In this document: positions 36,849 through 45,923 of the stretch, piece after piece
Position numbering within the stretch: position 1 is the first letter of the stretch
How the letters are laid out: the number at the start of each line of letters is the position of its first letter
Assembly (NCBI GenBank): GCA_963741525.1
Contig: CAVUIW010000028.1
Location: 248,001 to 312,000 of the forward strand
Source of the DNA: JANNSX01 sp963741525
GTDB taxonomy: Bacteria; Pseudomonadota; Alphaproteobacteria; Rhizobiales; Hyphomicrobiaceae
DNA length: 64,000 bases
Reading direction: 5' to 3'
The notes under the pieces: generated by a model
What the model was told of the DNA's origin: nothing
The model's input: the letters and a program-made list of their open reading frames with translations, nothing else
The model's database searches: none
Translations under genes and position numbers: made by a program

Positions 36849-38375
36849 TTAGGCAATGACCCGGGCGGGCGCGCTCATGCGTTTGGCGCGCCGGCGCTGG
36901 ACGGAGGACGCAATGTGCATCGCCTCCCGGTACTTGGCGACGGTTCGGCGGGCGATGTCGACACCGTCCGCCTTGAGCTTCTCGACGATCCGGTCGTCGC
37001 TCAATACGTCGTTGGCCGTTTCAGCCTCGATCATCTGGCGGATGCGATGGCGAACGGCTTCGGAGGAATGCGCCTCTCCCTCGCTTGCCGATGCAATCGC
37101 TGACGTGAAGAAGAATTTCAGCTCGAAGATGCCGCGCGACGTCGCCATGTATTTGTTCGAGGTGACGCGGCTCACCGTGCTCTCGTGCATGCCGATGGCG
37201 TCGGCGATGGTTTTGAGATTGAGCGGTCTCAAATGCTGAATGCCGTAGGTCAGGAACGCATCTTGCTGACGAACGATTTCCTCGGCGACCTTGAGTATCG
37301 TGCGCGCGCGCTGGTCGAGGCTGCGCACGAGCCAGTTCGCCGTTTGCAGGCAATCCTGCAGATAAGTCTTGTCCTTTGGCGAGGTCGCGCGCTTGCTGAC
37401 CGTCGTGAGGTAGCTCTGGTTGACGAGCACTTTCGGCAGCGTCTCGCTGTTGAGCTCGATGTGCCAGTTGCCGTCGCTGCGCGGACGGACGATGACGTCG
37501 GGTACGACCGTCTGCACCTGGATCGAGCCGAAGGCGAGGCCCGGCTTCGGATTGAGCGCGCGCAGCTCGCCGATCATGTCGGCGAGCTCGTCGGCATCGA
37601 CACCGCACAAGCGGCGGAGCGCCGGCAGATTGTGCTGGGCGAGCAGATCGAGATTGTCGATCAGCTTGGCGATGACGGGATCGTAGCGATTGCGGTCCTT
37701 GAGTTGGAGCACGAGGCACTCGGCGAGATCGCGGGCCATGATGCCGGCGGGCTCGAAGCTCTGCATGACGGCGAGGACGCGCTCGACCTCGGCAAGCGTC
37801 GTGCCGAGGCGGTCCGCCAAATCGCCAACTTCGCCGCGCACGTATCCTGCCTCGTCGACCATGTCGATGAGACCGATGCCGATCAGGTGGGAGGCCTGGT
37901 CGGTGAAGGCACAGGCCAGCTGCTCCTTCAGGTGATCGGCGAGGGAAACCTGGCTCGCGACGAACTCCTCGAAGTTGACGTCCTCCTCGCCGCCATGGCC
38001 GCCGCCGCTGGGGGACCATGTGGTTGACGCCGCGTAAACTTGGGTTTCGTCGTCGGTGCGCTGGCCTTCGTTCGGGCCATAGTCGAGATCAGTGCCGGAG
38101 CCTTCGTCGGGCCGCGTCGTGCCTTCCCAGTCCTCATCGCCGCCGCCGTGCTCGAGCGAGGACAGGCCATCGTCATCGGAGGATGAGGCCGCGGGTTCCG
38201 GCGCCTCGCCGTCCGCGCCGTCGCGCTCGAGCAACGGATTGCGCTCGATCTCGGCCTCGACGAATGCATTAAGATCGAGATTAGAGAGCTGCAGCAGCTT
38301 GATCGCCTGCTGCAACTGCGGGGTCATGACAAGGGCTTGACCCTGCCTCAGCTCGAGCTTTGTGGTTAACGCCAT
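36849..38375 (-). CDS. rpoN: RNA polymerase sigma-54 factor
   Basis: A 508-aa sigma-54. Region I (1-50) is glutamine/leucine-rich (LRQGQALVMTPQLQQAIKLL) and contacts activators. An acidic linker follows (about 52-120). The core-binding region and the C-terminal DNA-binding domain end with the RpoN box ARRTVAKYREAM (about 475-486). It directs nitrogen and other activator-dependent promoters. lptB is upstream and hpf-ptsN downstream. Confidence 0.97.
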   Translation of the reverse strand: MALTTKLELRQGQALVMTPQLQQAIKLLQLSNLDLNAFVEAEIERNPLLERDGADGEAPEPAASSSDDDGLSSLEHGGGDEDWEGTTRPDEGSGTDLDYGPNEGQRTDDETQVYAASTTWSPSGGGHGGEEDVNFEEFVASQVSLADHLKEQLACAFTDQASHLIGIGLIDMVDEAGYVRGEVGDLADRLGTTLAEVERVLAVMQSFEPAGIMARDLAECLVLQLKDRNRYDPVIAKLIDNLDLLAQHNLPALRRLCGVDADELADMIGELRALNPKPGLAFGSIQVQTVVPDVIVRPRSDGNWHIELNSETLPKVLVNQSYLTTVSKRATSPKDKTYLQDCLQTANWLVRSLDQRARTILKVAEEIVRQQDAFLTYGIQHLRPLNLKTIADAIGMHESTVSRVTSNKYMATSRGIFELKFFFTSAIASASEGEAHSSEAVRHRIRQMIEAETANDVLSDDRIVEKLKADGVDIARRTVAKYREAMHIASSVQRRRAKRMSAPARVIA

Positions 38376-38459
38376 ACCAGTGTCCTCGAATTCCTTTCGA
38401 AGACTAAACTGGCGGCCTTACGGTTGACTTAAGCTACGGCGTTTCCTGCAAGAACGGCA

Positions 38460-39317
38460 CTAAAGCTGCATGTCGCCCAGATACACACGGCGGACGTCTG
38501 GATTGGCGACGATCTCCTCCGGCGTTCCCTGTGTCAGAACGTTACCATCGTAAATGATGTAGGCACGATCGATGAGGTTCAGCGTTTCGCGGACATTGTG
38601 ATCCGTGATGAGCACGCCGATGCCGCGCTGGGTCAGGTGCCGCACCAACTCCTGAATGTCGCCGACCGCGATCGGGTCGATGCCGGCGAAGGGCTCGTCG
38701 AGCAGCATGAAGCTCGGATCGGAGGCGAGCGCGCGCGCGATTTCGCAGCGCCGGCGCTCGCCGCCTGAGAGGCGCAGAGAGGGATATGATCTCAGCCGCG
38801 TGATGCGGAATTCCTCGAGCAGGCTGTCGAGCTTGGCCTTGCGTTTCTTCCGGTTGGGTTCGACGAGCTCGAGCACCGCCATGATGTTCTGCTCCACCGT
38901 CAAGCCACGGAAGATCGAGGCTTCCTGCGGCAGGTAGCCGACACCGAGCCGGGCGCGGCGATACATCGGATAGCGCGTGACGTCGTGACCATCGATGAAG
39001 ATGCGGCCTTTGTCGGCGGCAACGAGGCCGGTGATCATGTAGAATACGGTCGTCTTGCCGGCGCCATTGGGCCCGAGCAGCCCCACGGCTTCGCCCCGGC
39101 GTAGCGCCAGGCTCACACCCTTGACCACCTGCCGGCTCTTGTAGGCCTTCATCACCTGCTCGACCGAAAGCCAGCCCTCGCCCCGGGGCTGTGGCGCTGC
39201 CGAGCGGGCGCCTTGTGCTGCCAAATCGCCCTCGCCAAGCGCCATTGGTCGCTCGCGCCTGCCCTGTACGGACGCGGGATGTTGGGGGCCGCGTGGTGGT
39301 TTGAACAGCGAGTTCAC
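38460..39317 (-). CDS. lptB: LPS export ABC transporter ATP-binding protein
   Basis: A 285-aa ATPase of the LptB2FG complex that extracts LPS from the inner membrane. Walker A GPNGAGKTT (82-90), Q-loop YLPQEASIF, signature LSGGERRR, Walker B FMLLDEPFAG and ITDHNVRETL are all present. The N-terminal 48 residues before the ABC core are unusually long; ATG at residue 25 (MALGEGDL) may be the true start. It is separated from lptC/A by a CoA-transferase and a DUF2892 gene. Confidence 0.95.
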   Translation of the reverse strand: MNSLFKPPRGPQHPASVQGRRERPMALGEGDLAAQGARSAAPQPRGEGWLSVEQVMKAYKSRQVVKGVSLALRRGEAVGLLGPNGAGKTTVFYMITGLVAADKGRIFIDGHDVTRYPMYRRARLGVGYLPQEASIFRGLTVEQNIMAVLELVEPNRKKRKAKLDSLLEEFRITRLRSYPSLRLSGGERRRCEIARALASDPSFMLLDEPFAGIDPIAVGDIQELVRHLTQRGIGVLITDHNVRETLNLIDRAYIIYDGNVLTQGTPEEIVANPDVRRVYLGDMQL

Positions 39318-39498
39318 GGCAAAATCATTTCCCTGGCGCCGCGGCAGGCGGGCCGGATGATACTACGCCTTGCCCGTATGGCCGCCAATACGGGAGAAAG
39401 TGCGACAGGGTCGCCCCCGGAAAACTGATCCAGATCAGAGACGATCGCCTTCCGGTACCGTTGGATTACGCCAAACTTGCAGCCAATGGAGGTCAATC

Positions 39499-39702
39499 AT
39501 GCCAGTCAATGTCGGAACCATCGATCGGGGCGCCCGCATCGTTCTGGGCCTCGCGCTCGTACTATGGGCCATCGGCTTGATACCCGGTGTGCAGCCCTCG
39601 ATCTGGGGCTGGATAGGGGTGGTCCCTCTCGCAACCGCCTTTTTCGGCTACTGCCCGCTTTACTCCCTTATTGGTGTGAGCACCTGCGACAAGCAGGTCT
39701 AG
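39499..39702 (+). CDS. DUF2892 family inner-membrane protein
   Basis: A 67-aa protein with two hydrophobic segments (17-33, 38-58) and the family's N-terminal MPVNVGTIDRGARI and C-terminal CPLYSLIGVSTC pattern, as in the membrane part of YgaP. ATG 39499 has a GGAGG ribosome site. It is on the opposite strand from its neighbours and overlaps the end of the CoA-transferase gene by 4 bp. Confidence 0.88.
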   Translation: MPVNVGTIDRGARIVLGLALVLWAIGLIPGVQPSIWGWIGVVPLATAFFGYCPLYSLIGVSTCDKQV

Positions 39703-40961
39703 GCACTCGGGCTTCCAGACGCCACCGATTCCGAACTGAGCGCGTCAATTTCTGACGCGCTCCAGTCCAGCACCGAGGCGAGGACGTCCTTCGTATCGGC
39801 GCCAAGTAGTGGCGGCGGCCGGCGGTAGCTGACGGGCGACTCCGACAGCCGCATCGGGCTGCCGACCAGTGCAATCTCGTCGGCAATGGCATGCGGCATG
39901 GTGATCTCGAGGCCGCGGTCCACGACCTGCGGGTCCGTGAACACTTGATCAATCCCGTTGATAGGCCCGACGGGGATACCAGCATCCTCAAGCGCCGAAA
40001 GCCACCAGGCGCTCGGTTTTCCAGCGATCATGGCCTCGAGAATCGGCACGATCACCGCCCGGTTGGCGACGCGATCGCTGTTTTTCTTGAAACGCGGATC
40101 AGCGGCGAGCTCGGAGCGCCCGGCGGCATGGCAGAAGCTATGGAACTGGCGGTCGTTGCCGACGGCCACGATGATATGGCCGTCACTTGTCTTGAAGGTC
40201 TGATAGGGAACGATGTTCTGGTGGGCATTACCCATCCGGCCGGGAACGCGGCCAGAGACGAGATAGTTCGCATTGAGGTTGGCGATCATCGCCACCTGGG
40301 TGTCGAGCAAGGCCATGTCGATGTGCTGGCCCTTGCCGGTTTCGCGCTTATGGAGAAGCGCTGCAAGAATGGCCGTCGATGCGTACATGCCGGTCATCAG
40401 ATCTGAAACCGCAACGCCGACCTTCTGTGGGCCGCCGCCGGGAAGATCGTCCCGCTCTCCCGTCACCGACATGAGGCCACCGAGGCCCTGGATCATGAAA
40501 TCGTAGCCGGGCCGGTGAGCGTAAGGACCGGTCTGGCCGAAGCCGGTGATGGAGCAGTAGACGAGGCCGGGGTTGAGTTTCGCGAGGCTCGGATAGTCGA
40601 GGCCGTAGCGCGCGAGGCCGCCGACCTTGTGGTTCTCCACCAGCACGTCGGCCTTTGCGGCGAGTTCCTTCACCGCGCGTTGTCCGAGCGGCTTCGACAG
40701 ATCGAGCGCCACCGAGTGCTTGTTGCGGTTGCAGGCAAGGAAGTACGCCGAGTCTCCCCGCGTGCCATCGGCATTCTCGAGGAACGGCGGGCCCCAGTCG
40801 CGCGTGTCGTCGCCCGAGCCCGGTCGCTCGATCTTGACGACATCCGCGCCGAGATCGGCCAGCACCTGAGTGCACCATGGACCAGCGAGCACCCGCGTCA
40901 GATCGAGCACGAGGATCGAGGCGAGCGGGCCGGGCTCTGCGGACATGAAGGATGGGCTCAA
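39699..40961 (-). CDS. CaiB/BaiF family (class III) CoA-transferase
   Basis: A 420-aa family III acyl-CoA transferase, the group including formyl-CoA:oxalate CoA-transferase. N-terminal SILVLDLTRVLAGPWCTQVL and DVVKIERPGSGDDTR, the GLMSVTGERDDLPGGGPQKV loop and the likely catalytic aspartate in VGVAVSDLMTGMY are present. Substrate cannot be told from sequence. Its start overlaps the end of the lptC-lptA gene by 4 bases (ATGA), an unexpected coupling of a CoA-transferase to LPS export. Confidence 0.92.
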   Translation of the reverse strand: MSPSFMSAEPGPLASILVLDLTRVLAGPWCTQVLADLGADVVKIERPGSGDDTRDWGPPFLENADGTRGDSAYFLACNRNKHSVALDLSKPLGQRAVKELAAKADVLVENHKVGGLARYGLDYPSLAKLNPGLVYCSITGFGQTGPYAHRPGYDFMIQGLGGLMSVTGERDDLPGGGPQKVGVAVSDLMTGMYASTAILAALLHKRETGKGQHIDMALLDTQVAMIANLNANYLVSGRVPGRMGNAHQNIVPYQTFKTSDGHIIVAVGNDRQFHSFCHAAGRSELAADPRFKKNSDRVANRAVIVPILEAMIAGKPSAWWLSALEDAGIPVGPINGIDQVFTDPQVVDRGLEITMPHAIADEIALVGSPMRLSESPVSYRRPPPLLGADTKDVLASVLDWSASEIDALSSESVASGSPSA

Positions 40962-42667
40962 TTCGTTGTGCGCGGCACTTCGTTGGGATCGATCAGCATC
41001 TTGACGCGCTTCTTGACCTGCTGGACTCCCTCGGCGACGGAGTCTGGCGCGGTATCAAACGCACTCTCGCCGGTCTCGAGGTTGACCACCAGCTTATCGC
41101 CCTTGATGACATTCTTGCCCTGCGAAGTGGTTACATTGCCGGTGATGGTAATGATCTGGCTTTTGGCATCGTAGACGAGCTTGTCACCGGTGACGACCTG
41201 ATCGTCCGGCGCAGAGACGACGACATTGCCCGCGGCGGTGATCCTGCGGATGTTGTCCTGGCCCTCGGGGAGTTTCACGGAATCTCCCGAGACATAGCTC
41301 ACATCGAGTACCTCGGCCTTGATCTGCTGCCCTCCGCGATTGGCGATGACGTTGCCGCGAAAATAGGCGAGACCCTTTGCATCATGCACCTCGAGGCTGT
41401 TGGACTCGATTTTCGTCGGCCCACCTTCGCCGGCCGAGAAGCTCGTGATGTCGCCGATCGCACCTTGCTGTTGCGCGGGTTTTTTCTTCGGTCTCTTGGC
41501 TTTGCCCGCCGCCTGGCCCGTACCGAACTGGCCCCGCACCCTGCTGCCCGCCGGAAATCTGCTGATGCTTTTTTCGAGGTCGACGACAAGCTTCTCGCCC
41601 TCGATGCGGTTGCCTTGCGCGACGAGCAGCACGCCGCCGCCGAGCGTGATCGTTTGGCCCAGCCGGTCGTACAGGCTCCACTCGCTCTTGGCGCTGCGCT
41701 TATCGTCGGTCACGATGACGACGCCGCCTTTCGACTCGATCTTGGAGATTTCGGTTCCGGTGGCGGCGTCACCGCTCTCGCCGCCCAAGCCGGAATTGCC
41801 CGAATAGGTCACGTGCATGGTCGGCGCCGTGAAGGTCGAGCCTGATTGACGGCCGCGGACATTGCCGCTGAAGAGCGCCGTCTTCTCGGTGTCCTTGATG
41901 TCGAGGAGGTCGGATTGGATAAGGATCGGCCCGTCACCGAAGGCGGCGGCGGAGGCGAAGCCGGTTGTTGCCTTGGGTTTCCCGGCCGCCGCCTTCTTTG
42001 GCGGCACGAGGTTTGTTACTACTTTGTTTTTGAAAAGGATGCGCTTCTCCTCGGTGAAAATCTCGAGCTGGCGCGATGTGACCGTTCCGTTCGGCATCTC
42101 GACCGCCACCGGTTCTTTGGAGATTATGCGCTTCTTTCTCAGATAGAGCGTGGCGGTCTTGAGCTTCGCCTTGAGCCCGTCGCTCGACTTCACATCGATG
42201 CCGCCGCCGAGCTGGAGGATTTCATTTTTGGTGTCGATTTCGCCGGTTGCCGCCGCCATCTCGGCAGTGCCGCCGTCGGCTTCCGTCAACTTCGCGGTGA
42301 CCGTCTTGAGCCCGACGAGGTCCGGCTTGGCGAGCTGCTGGATGGCGCTCACGGCCTTGACGACGTACTTTCCGTTGTCGTCCGTGAAACCTTCGTAGAC
42401 TGGGTTTGCCATCCTCAGGTTCTTGGGGTCGATCTTGATCCCCTCGAAACCGAGCTTACCGTCGCCGATCGACAGCGACATCGGCCCACCTAAGACATAG
42501 AGGCCGAGGGCGGCCACCGCGCCCAGCGGCATCAATAGCCGGAGCAGGCGCACCCAATGGCTGTGGCGGCGGGCCTTCTGGAATGCACGCATGCGCGTAC
42601 GATCAGGCCCGGTCTTCCGACGGGGCTGGGTTCGCGGCACGTCGAAATCGCTCGTGACCGTCGCCAT
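40958..42667 (-). CDS. LptC-LptA fusion protein (LPS export, periplasmic bridge)
   Basis: A 569-aa protein. Residues 1-38 are cytoplasmic and basic, residues 39-62 a membrane anchor, and about 70-235 resemble LptC. After a lysine/alanine-rich linker, OstA/LptA-type beta-jellyroll sequence follows: ILIQSDLLDIKDTEKTALFS (about 250-340), then TKIESNSLEVHDAKGLAYFR (about 420-540). In most bacteria LptC and LptA are separate. Here one anchored polypeptide seems to supply the bridge. Only lptB of the remaining lpt genes is in the window. No stop or frame break is visible between the parts. Confidence 0.85.
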   Translation of the reverse strand: MATVTSDFDVPRTQPRRKTGPDRTRMRAFQKARRHSHWVRLLRLLMPLGAVAALGLYVLGGPMSLSIGDGKLGFEGIKIDPKNLRMANPVYEGFTDDNGKYVVKAVSAIQQLAKPDLVGLKTVTAKLTEADGGTAEMAAATGEIDTKNEILQLGGGIDVKSSDGLKAKLKTATLYLRKKRIISKEPVAVEMPNGTVTSRQLEIFTEEKRILFKNKVVTNLVPPKKAAAGKPKATTGFASAAAFGDGPILIQSDLLDIKDTEKTALFSGNVRGRQSGSTFTAPTMHVTYSGNSGLGGESGDAATGTEISKIESKGGVVIVTDDKRSAKSEWSLYDRLGQTITLGGGVLLVAQGNRIEGEKLVVDLEKSISRFPAGSRVRGQFGTGQAAGKAKRPKKKPAQQQGAIGDITSFSAGEGGPTKIESNSLEVHDAKGLAYFRGNVIANRGGQQIKAEVLDVSYVSGDSVKLPEGQDNIRRITAAGNVVVSAPDDQVVTGDKLVYDAKSQIITITGNVTTSQGKNVIKGDKLVVNLETGESAFDTAPDSVAEGVQQVKKRVKMLIDPNEVPRTTN

Positions 42668-42794
42668 GGCTCACATGATAGTCGAGAGGCAGCCTCTCTC
42701 GCCAGCGACACACGCGTCGCACGGCGAATTGTCAATGACCGTGGCACGTTAGGTCCGGAAAATGGCCGGAAAGCGTTGGCCTTGAGCCGCCGGG

Positions 42795-43406
42795 TCAGTG
42801 CTCCAGGATATCCGGATCGGTAAAGCCCAACCGGTCGAGCTCGGCGCGGGCCGGCAGGAAGCGGAAGCAGGCCTCGGCCAGACCCGTACGGCCCTCGCGC
42901 TCGAGCAGCTTGTCGAGCCCGGCCTTCAGCTTGTGGAGATGGAGGACATCGGCGGCGGCGTAGCCAAGCTGGTCGTTGGAGAGGTTGGGCGCACCCCAGT
43001 CAGAGGACTGCTGCTCCTTCGACAGCTCGACGCCGATCAGCTCCTTGCAAAGGTCCTTGAGACCATGCCGGTCGGTGTACGTGCGGACGAGCTTGGAGGC
43101 GATCTTCGTGCAATAGACCGGCCGCGGCATGACACCCAGATAATGGGAGAGCGCGGCAAGGTCGAAGCGGGCGAAGTGGAAAATCTTGAGCACGCTTTCG
43201 TCGGCGAGCAGCGCCTTGAGGCGCGGCGCTTCGGTTTGCCCCTGACGAATCTGCACCAGGTGCGCGCTGCCGTCGCCGGCGGAGAGCTGGACGAGACAGA
43301 GCCTGTCGCGATGCGGGTTGAGGCCGAGCGTCTCGGAGTTTATGGCGACAGAGCCACTGAAAAAGAGGCCGGCGGGTAGGTCGTCTTTGTGGAGCTTGAC
43401 GCTCAT
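42795..43406 (-). CDS. rnd: Ribonuclease D (short form), first catalytic Asp replaced by Asn
   Basis: A 203-aa DEDDy-type 3'-5' exonuclease typical of alphaproteobacteria. Motif I normally reads DxE but here is AINSETLGLN, so residue 23 is Asn instead of the metal-binding Asp; Glu25 remains. Motif II (KIFHFARFDLAAL) and motif III (YAAADVLHLHKL) look intact. The missing acid suggests reduced or lost activity unless it is a base error. The true start is ATG 43406; the same frame runs upstream through tRNA-Leu and is not coding there. Confidence 0.9.
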   Translation of the reverse strand: MSVKLHKDDLPAGLFFSGSVAINSETLGLNPHRDRLCLVQLSAGDGSAHLVQIRQGQTEAPRLKALLADESVLKIFHFARFDLAALSHYLGVMPRPVYCTKIASKLVRTYTDRHGLKDLCKELIGVELSKEQQSSDWGAPNLSNDQLGYAAADVLHLHKLKAGLDKLLEREGRTGLAEACFRFLPARAELDRLGFTDPDILEH

Positions 43407-43462
43407 CGGCCGGGTCCCTGCCGCTCGATTGTCAACCGCGGCGGCTGCGCTGAAAACAGAGA

Positions 43463-43547
<85 letters not shown>

Positions 43548-43679
43548 TTCGGGCCGTCGGGCTCGAAGCGCTTGACCTAGTGCGGCGGACAGGGCTTGTC
43601 AATTCAAAGGCCCCGCCTTGAGGGGGTGTTTTCCGGCGTGTATCTCTCGGCGGGTTGCGCGAGGAAGAGGTATTGGAGC

Positions 43680-44663
43680 ATGGCGGATCGGGTGAGCGGC
43701 AAGGGGCTCGTCACCGTGTTCGGAGGAGCTGGGTTCATCGGCCGGCATGCCATCCGGGCACTAGCGGCCAGTGGCTGGCGCATCCGCGCGGCGAGCCGGC
43801 GGCCAGGCCTCGCCGGGCATCTGCAACCTTTGGGCGGCGTCGGCCAGATCCATGCCGTCCAAGCCAACATCCGTGACGACGAGTCAGTCCGCCGTGCGGT
43901 CGAAGGCGCCGATGCCGTCGTCAACCTGGTGGCGATCCTGGCGCCGTCGGGCCGCCAGACCTTCGCCGGCCTGCACACCGACGGCGCGCGCCGGATCGCG
44001 GAGGCCGCCCGGAAGGCGGGCGCGACGGCGTTCGTCCACATCTCGGCCATTGGCGCCGATCCTCAGTCGCGCTCGGTCTATGCGCGAACCAAAGGCGAGG
44101 GCGAGGCGGCCGTGCTCGCTGCCTTTCCATCGGCGGTCATTCTTCGCCCCTCGCTCGTGTTTGGACCCGAGGACCAGCTCTTCAATCGCTTTGCCGCACT
44201 GGCGCGGTTCGCCCCGGCGCTTCCGCTCATCGGCGGCGGACGGACGAGGTTCCAGCCGGTCTATGTGGGCGACATCGCGGCGGCGATCGCCAACGCGCTC
44301 GATGGCAACGCGAAACCCGGAACGGTCTATGAGCTGGGCGGTCCGGAGATTATGACCTTCCGGGAGATCATGCAGAGAACGCTCGCTTATTCAGGCCGCC
44401 GGCGCTGGCTGATGCCGCTGCCATTCGGGCTCGCCAAGCTACTGGCCGCGCTGACGAAGCCACTACCTTCGGGCTTGCGGTCGTTGACGGTCGATCAAGT
44501 GCGGCTGCTGCAGGTGGACAATCTCATCAGCGAAGGGGCGCGCAAGGACGGGCGCACGTTGCAGGGCTTGGGAATCGCCGCGCCGAGGAACATCCCATCC
44601 GTCGTGCCGGGCTACCTCGAGCGGTTCAAACCAAAGGGTCAGTTCGCGCACTATCGCGGATAG
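43680..44663 (+). CDS. NDUFA9-like NAD(P)-binding protein (atypical SDR)
   Basis: A 327-aa atypical short-chain dehydrogenase/epimerase similar to the complex I-associated NDUFA9 group. The Rossmann motif is VTVFGGAGFIGRHAIRALAA, followed by HISAIGADPQSRSVYARTKGEGE and LRPSLVFGPEDQLFNRFAAL. The catalytic Tyr in SRSVYARTK is present. ATG 43680 has a weak upstream site (TTGGAG). In alphaproteobacteria it is often near uppP, which follows convergently. Confidence 0.9.
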   Translation: MADRVSGKGLVTVFGGAGFIGRHAIRALAASGWRIRAASRRPGLAGHLQPLGGVGQIHAVQANIRDDESVRRAVEGADAVVNLVAILAPSGRQTFAGLHTDGARRIAEAARKAGATAFVHISAIGADPQSRSVYARTKGEGEAAVLAAFPSAVILRPSLVFGPEDQLFNRFAALARFAPALPLIGGGRTRFQPVYVGDIAAAIANALDGNAKPGTVYELGGPEIMTFREIMQRTLAYSGRRRWLMPLPFGLAKLLAALTKPLPSGLRSLTVDQVRLLQVDNLISEGARKDGRTLQGLGIAAPRNIPSVVPGYLERFKPKGQFAHYRG

Positions 44664-44670
44664 AGTGCTT

Positions 44671-44696
44671 CCGGAAAAGTGCGAAGCGGTTTTCCG
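44671..44696. repeat. Small intergenic palindromic repeat of Hyphomicrobiales type
   Basis: CGGAAAA (44672-44678) pairs with TTTTCCG (44690-44696) around GTGCGAAGCGG. I recall sequences of this kind as frequent intergenic elements in Hyphomicrobiales genomes. It could also end transcription of the NDUFA9-like gene. Confidence 0.5.
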
Positions 44697-44767
44697 ACAA
44701 GAAGCACGACAAACCAAGGAGCGAGGGTGTTGGAGTGATTCAACGAAGAACGGAAACACCCTAGCGC

Positions 44768-45563
44768 CTACAGCCAAAGCAAGCTGAGCACCAGCGTCCC
44801 GAGCGCCACGCGGTAGTAGGCGAAGGGCGCGAAGCCGATGCGGCTGACGATCGCGAGGAACGGTTTCACCACGAGCAAGGCCGAGATGAACGAAACGCCG
44901 AAGCCGACGGCGATGATGCCGGCCTGGCTGAAGTCGAGCTCGTGGCGGTTCGAGTAAGCCTCGTGCGAGAAGGCCGCGAGCATCGTCGGAATGGCGAGGA
45001 AGAAGGAGAACTCGGCCGCCGTCTTGCGCTCGAGCCCCAGAAGCAACCCGCCGATGATGGTCGCCCCCGACCGCGAGGTGCCCGGGATCATCGAGACGGC
45101 TTGGGCGAGCCCGATCATCAAGCCGGTCCGGATCGGCATCGAACTCGATGTCGAAGTACCTCGGCGCCAGATGCCGGTGCTCGACGGCAAGTATGATGAT
45201 GCCGCCGAGGATCAGCGTGATGCCGACGACAAGCGGAGAAAACAGCGCCTCCTTGATCATGCCGCCGAACAGCGCGCCTAGGACGAGCGAAGGGGCGAGT
45301 GCCGCCAGGATCACCAGCGCGAACTGGCGCGCTGCCGGGCTGCTGGGGAGGCCGATCAGAACTTTCCACAACCGGCCGAAATAGAGGCAGACGATCGCCA
45401 GGATCGCGCCGAGCTGGATCATCACGTCGAAGGTCGCCCAGTCGCGCTCGTTGAGGCCAAGCATTTGATTGGCGAGGATCAGATGGCCGGTCGAGGAGAT
45501 CGGCAGGAATTCGGTCAGCCCCTCGACGATGCCGAGGATGACGGCCGTCAAATATTCGCTCAT
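44768..45563 (-). CDS. uppP: Undecaprenyl-diphosphatase, +1 frameshift near 45142
   Basis: Integral membrane phosphatase (BacA type) recycling undecaprenyl pyrophosphate for peptidoglycan synthesis. The N-terminal part has VEGLTEFLPISSTGHLIL. The second signature, VSMIPGTSRSGATIIGGLL, lies in another frame. The break is between RYFDIE and MPIRTGLMIGLAQ. Deleting one base of GAACTC at 45142-45147 restores a 264-aa protein of normal length. The gene is essential or near-essential in most bacteria unless paralogues exist, so a sequence error is favoured. Confidence 0.88.
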
Positions 45564-45580
45564 GCCTTGCCCCCAGACCT

Positions 45581-45653
45581 AGTGTCCCGTCCCGCAAATA
45601 CCGACCAAAATCGCCGCGAGCACTTTCGGTATTTGCCGGACACGAGGGACACT
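45581..45653. repeat. Nested inverted repeat upstream of uppP
   Basis: Outer arms AGTGTCCC (45581-45588) and GGGACACT (45646-45653) enclose inner arms GCAAATACCGA (45594-45604) and TCGGTATTTGC (45626-45636). It lies between divergent uppP and gst and may be a REP/MITE-like element. Confidence 0.6.
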
Positions 45654-45669
45654 CGATATCATTGGCTTC

Positions 45670-45743
45670 GTGTGGTGTTCATCTCGCAATTGCCGCCTCC
45701 GGGACCGCCGCGGTTTTTGGGCGGCAATTGCAAGACACCACAC
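45670..45743. repeat. Second large inverted repeat upstream of gst
   Basis: Two paired blocks: GTGTGGTGTT (45670-45679) with GACACCACAC (45734-45743), and GCAATTGCCGCC (45686-45697) with GGCGGCAATTGC (45720-45731). The rest of 45564-45923 holds no gene. Together with the preceding repeat it forms a palindrome-rich 160-bp segment. Confidence 0.6.
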
Positions 45744-45923
45744 TTGCGGCGCGAGCGTTAACAGGTTTCGGTTGCCCATCCCGCCGGACAAATCGCCTCG
45801 TGACGGGCGTCAGGCCATCACCCAGCCATCCTGTGTGGCAAAGATGGCTGCCAACGTACGAATCAGCGCTTATGCTCGGCTTGGCGATCGTGCCTGAGGA
45901 GCGCTCCTAAATCGATCGGCCCA

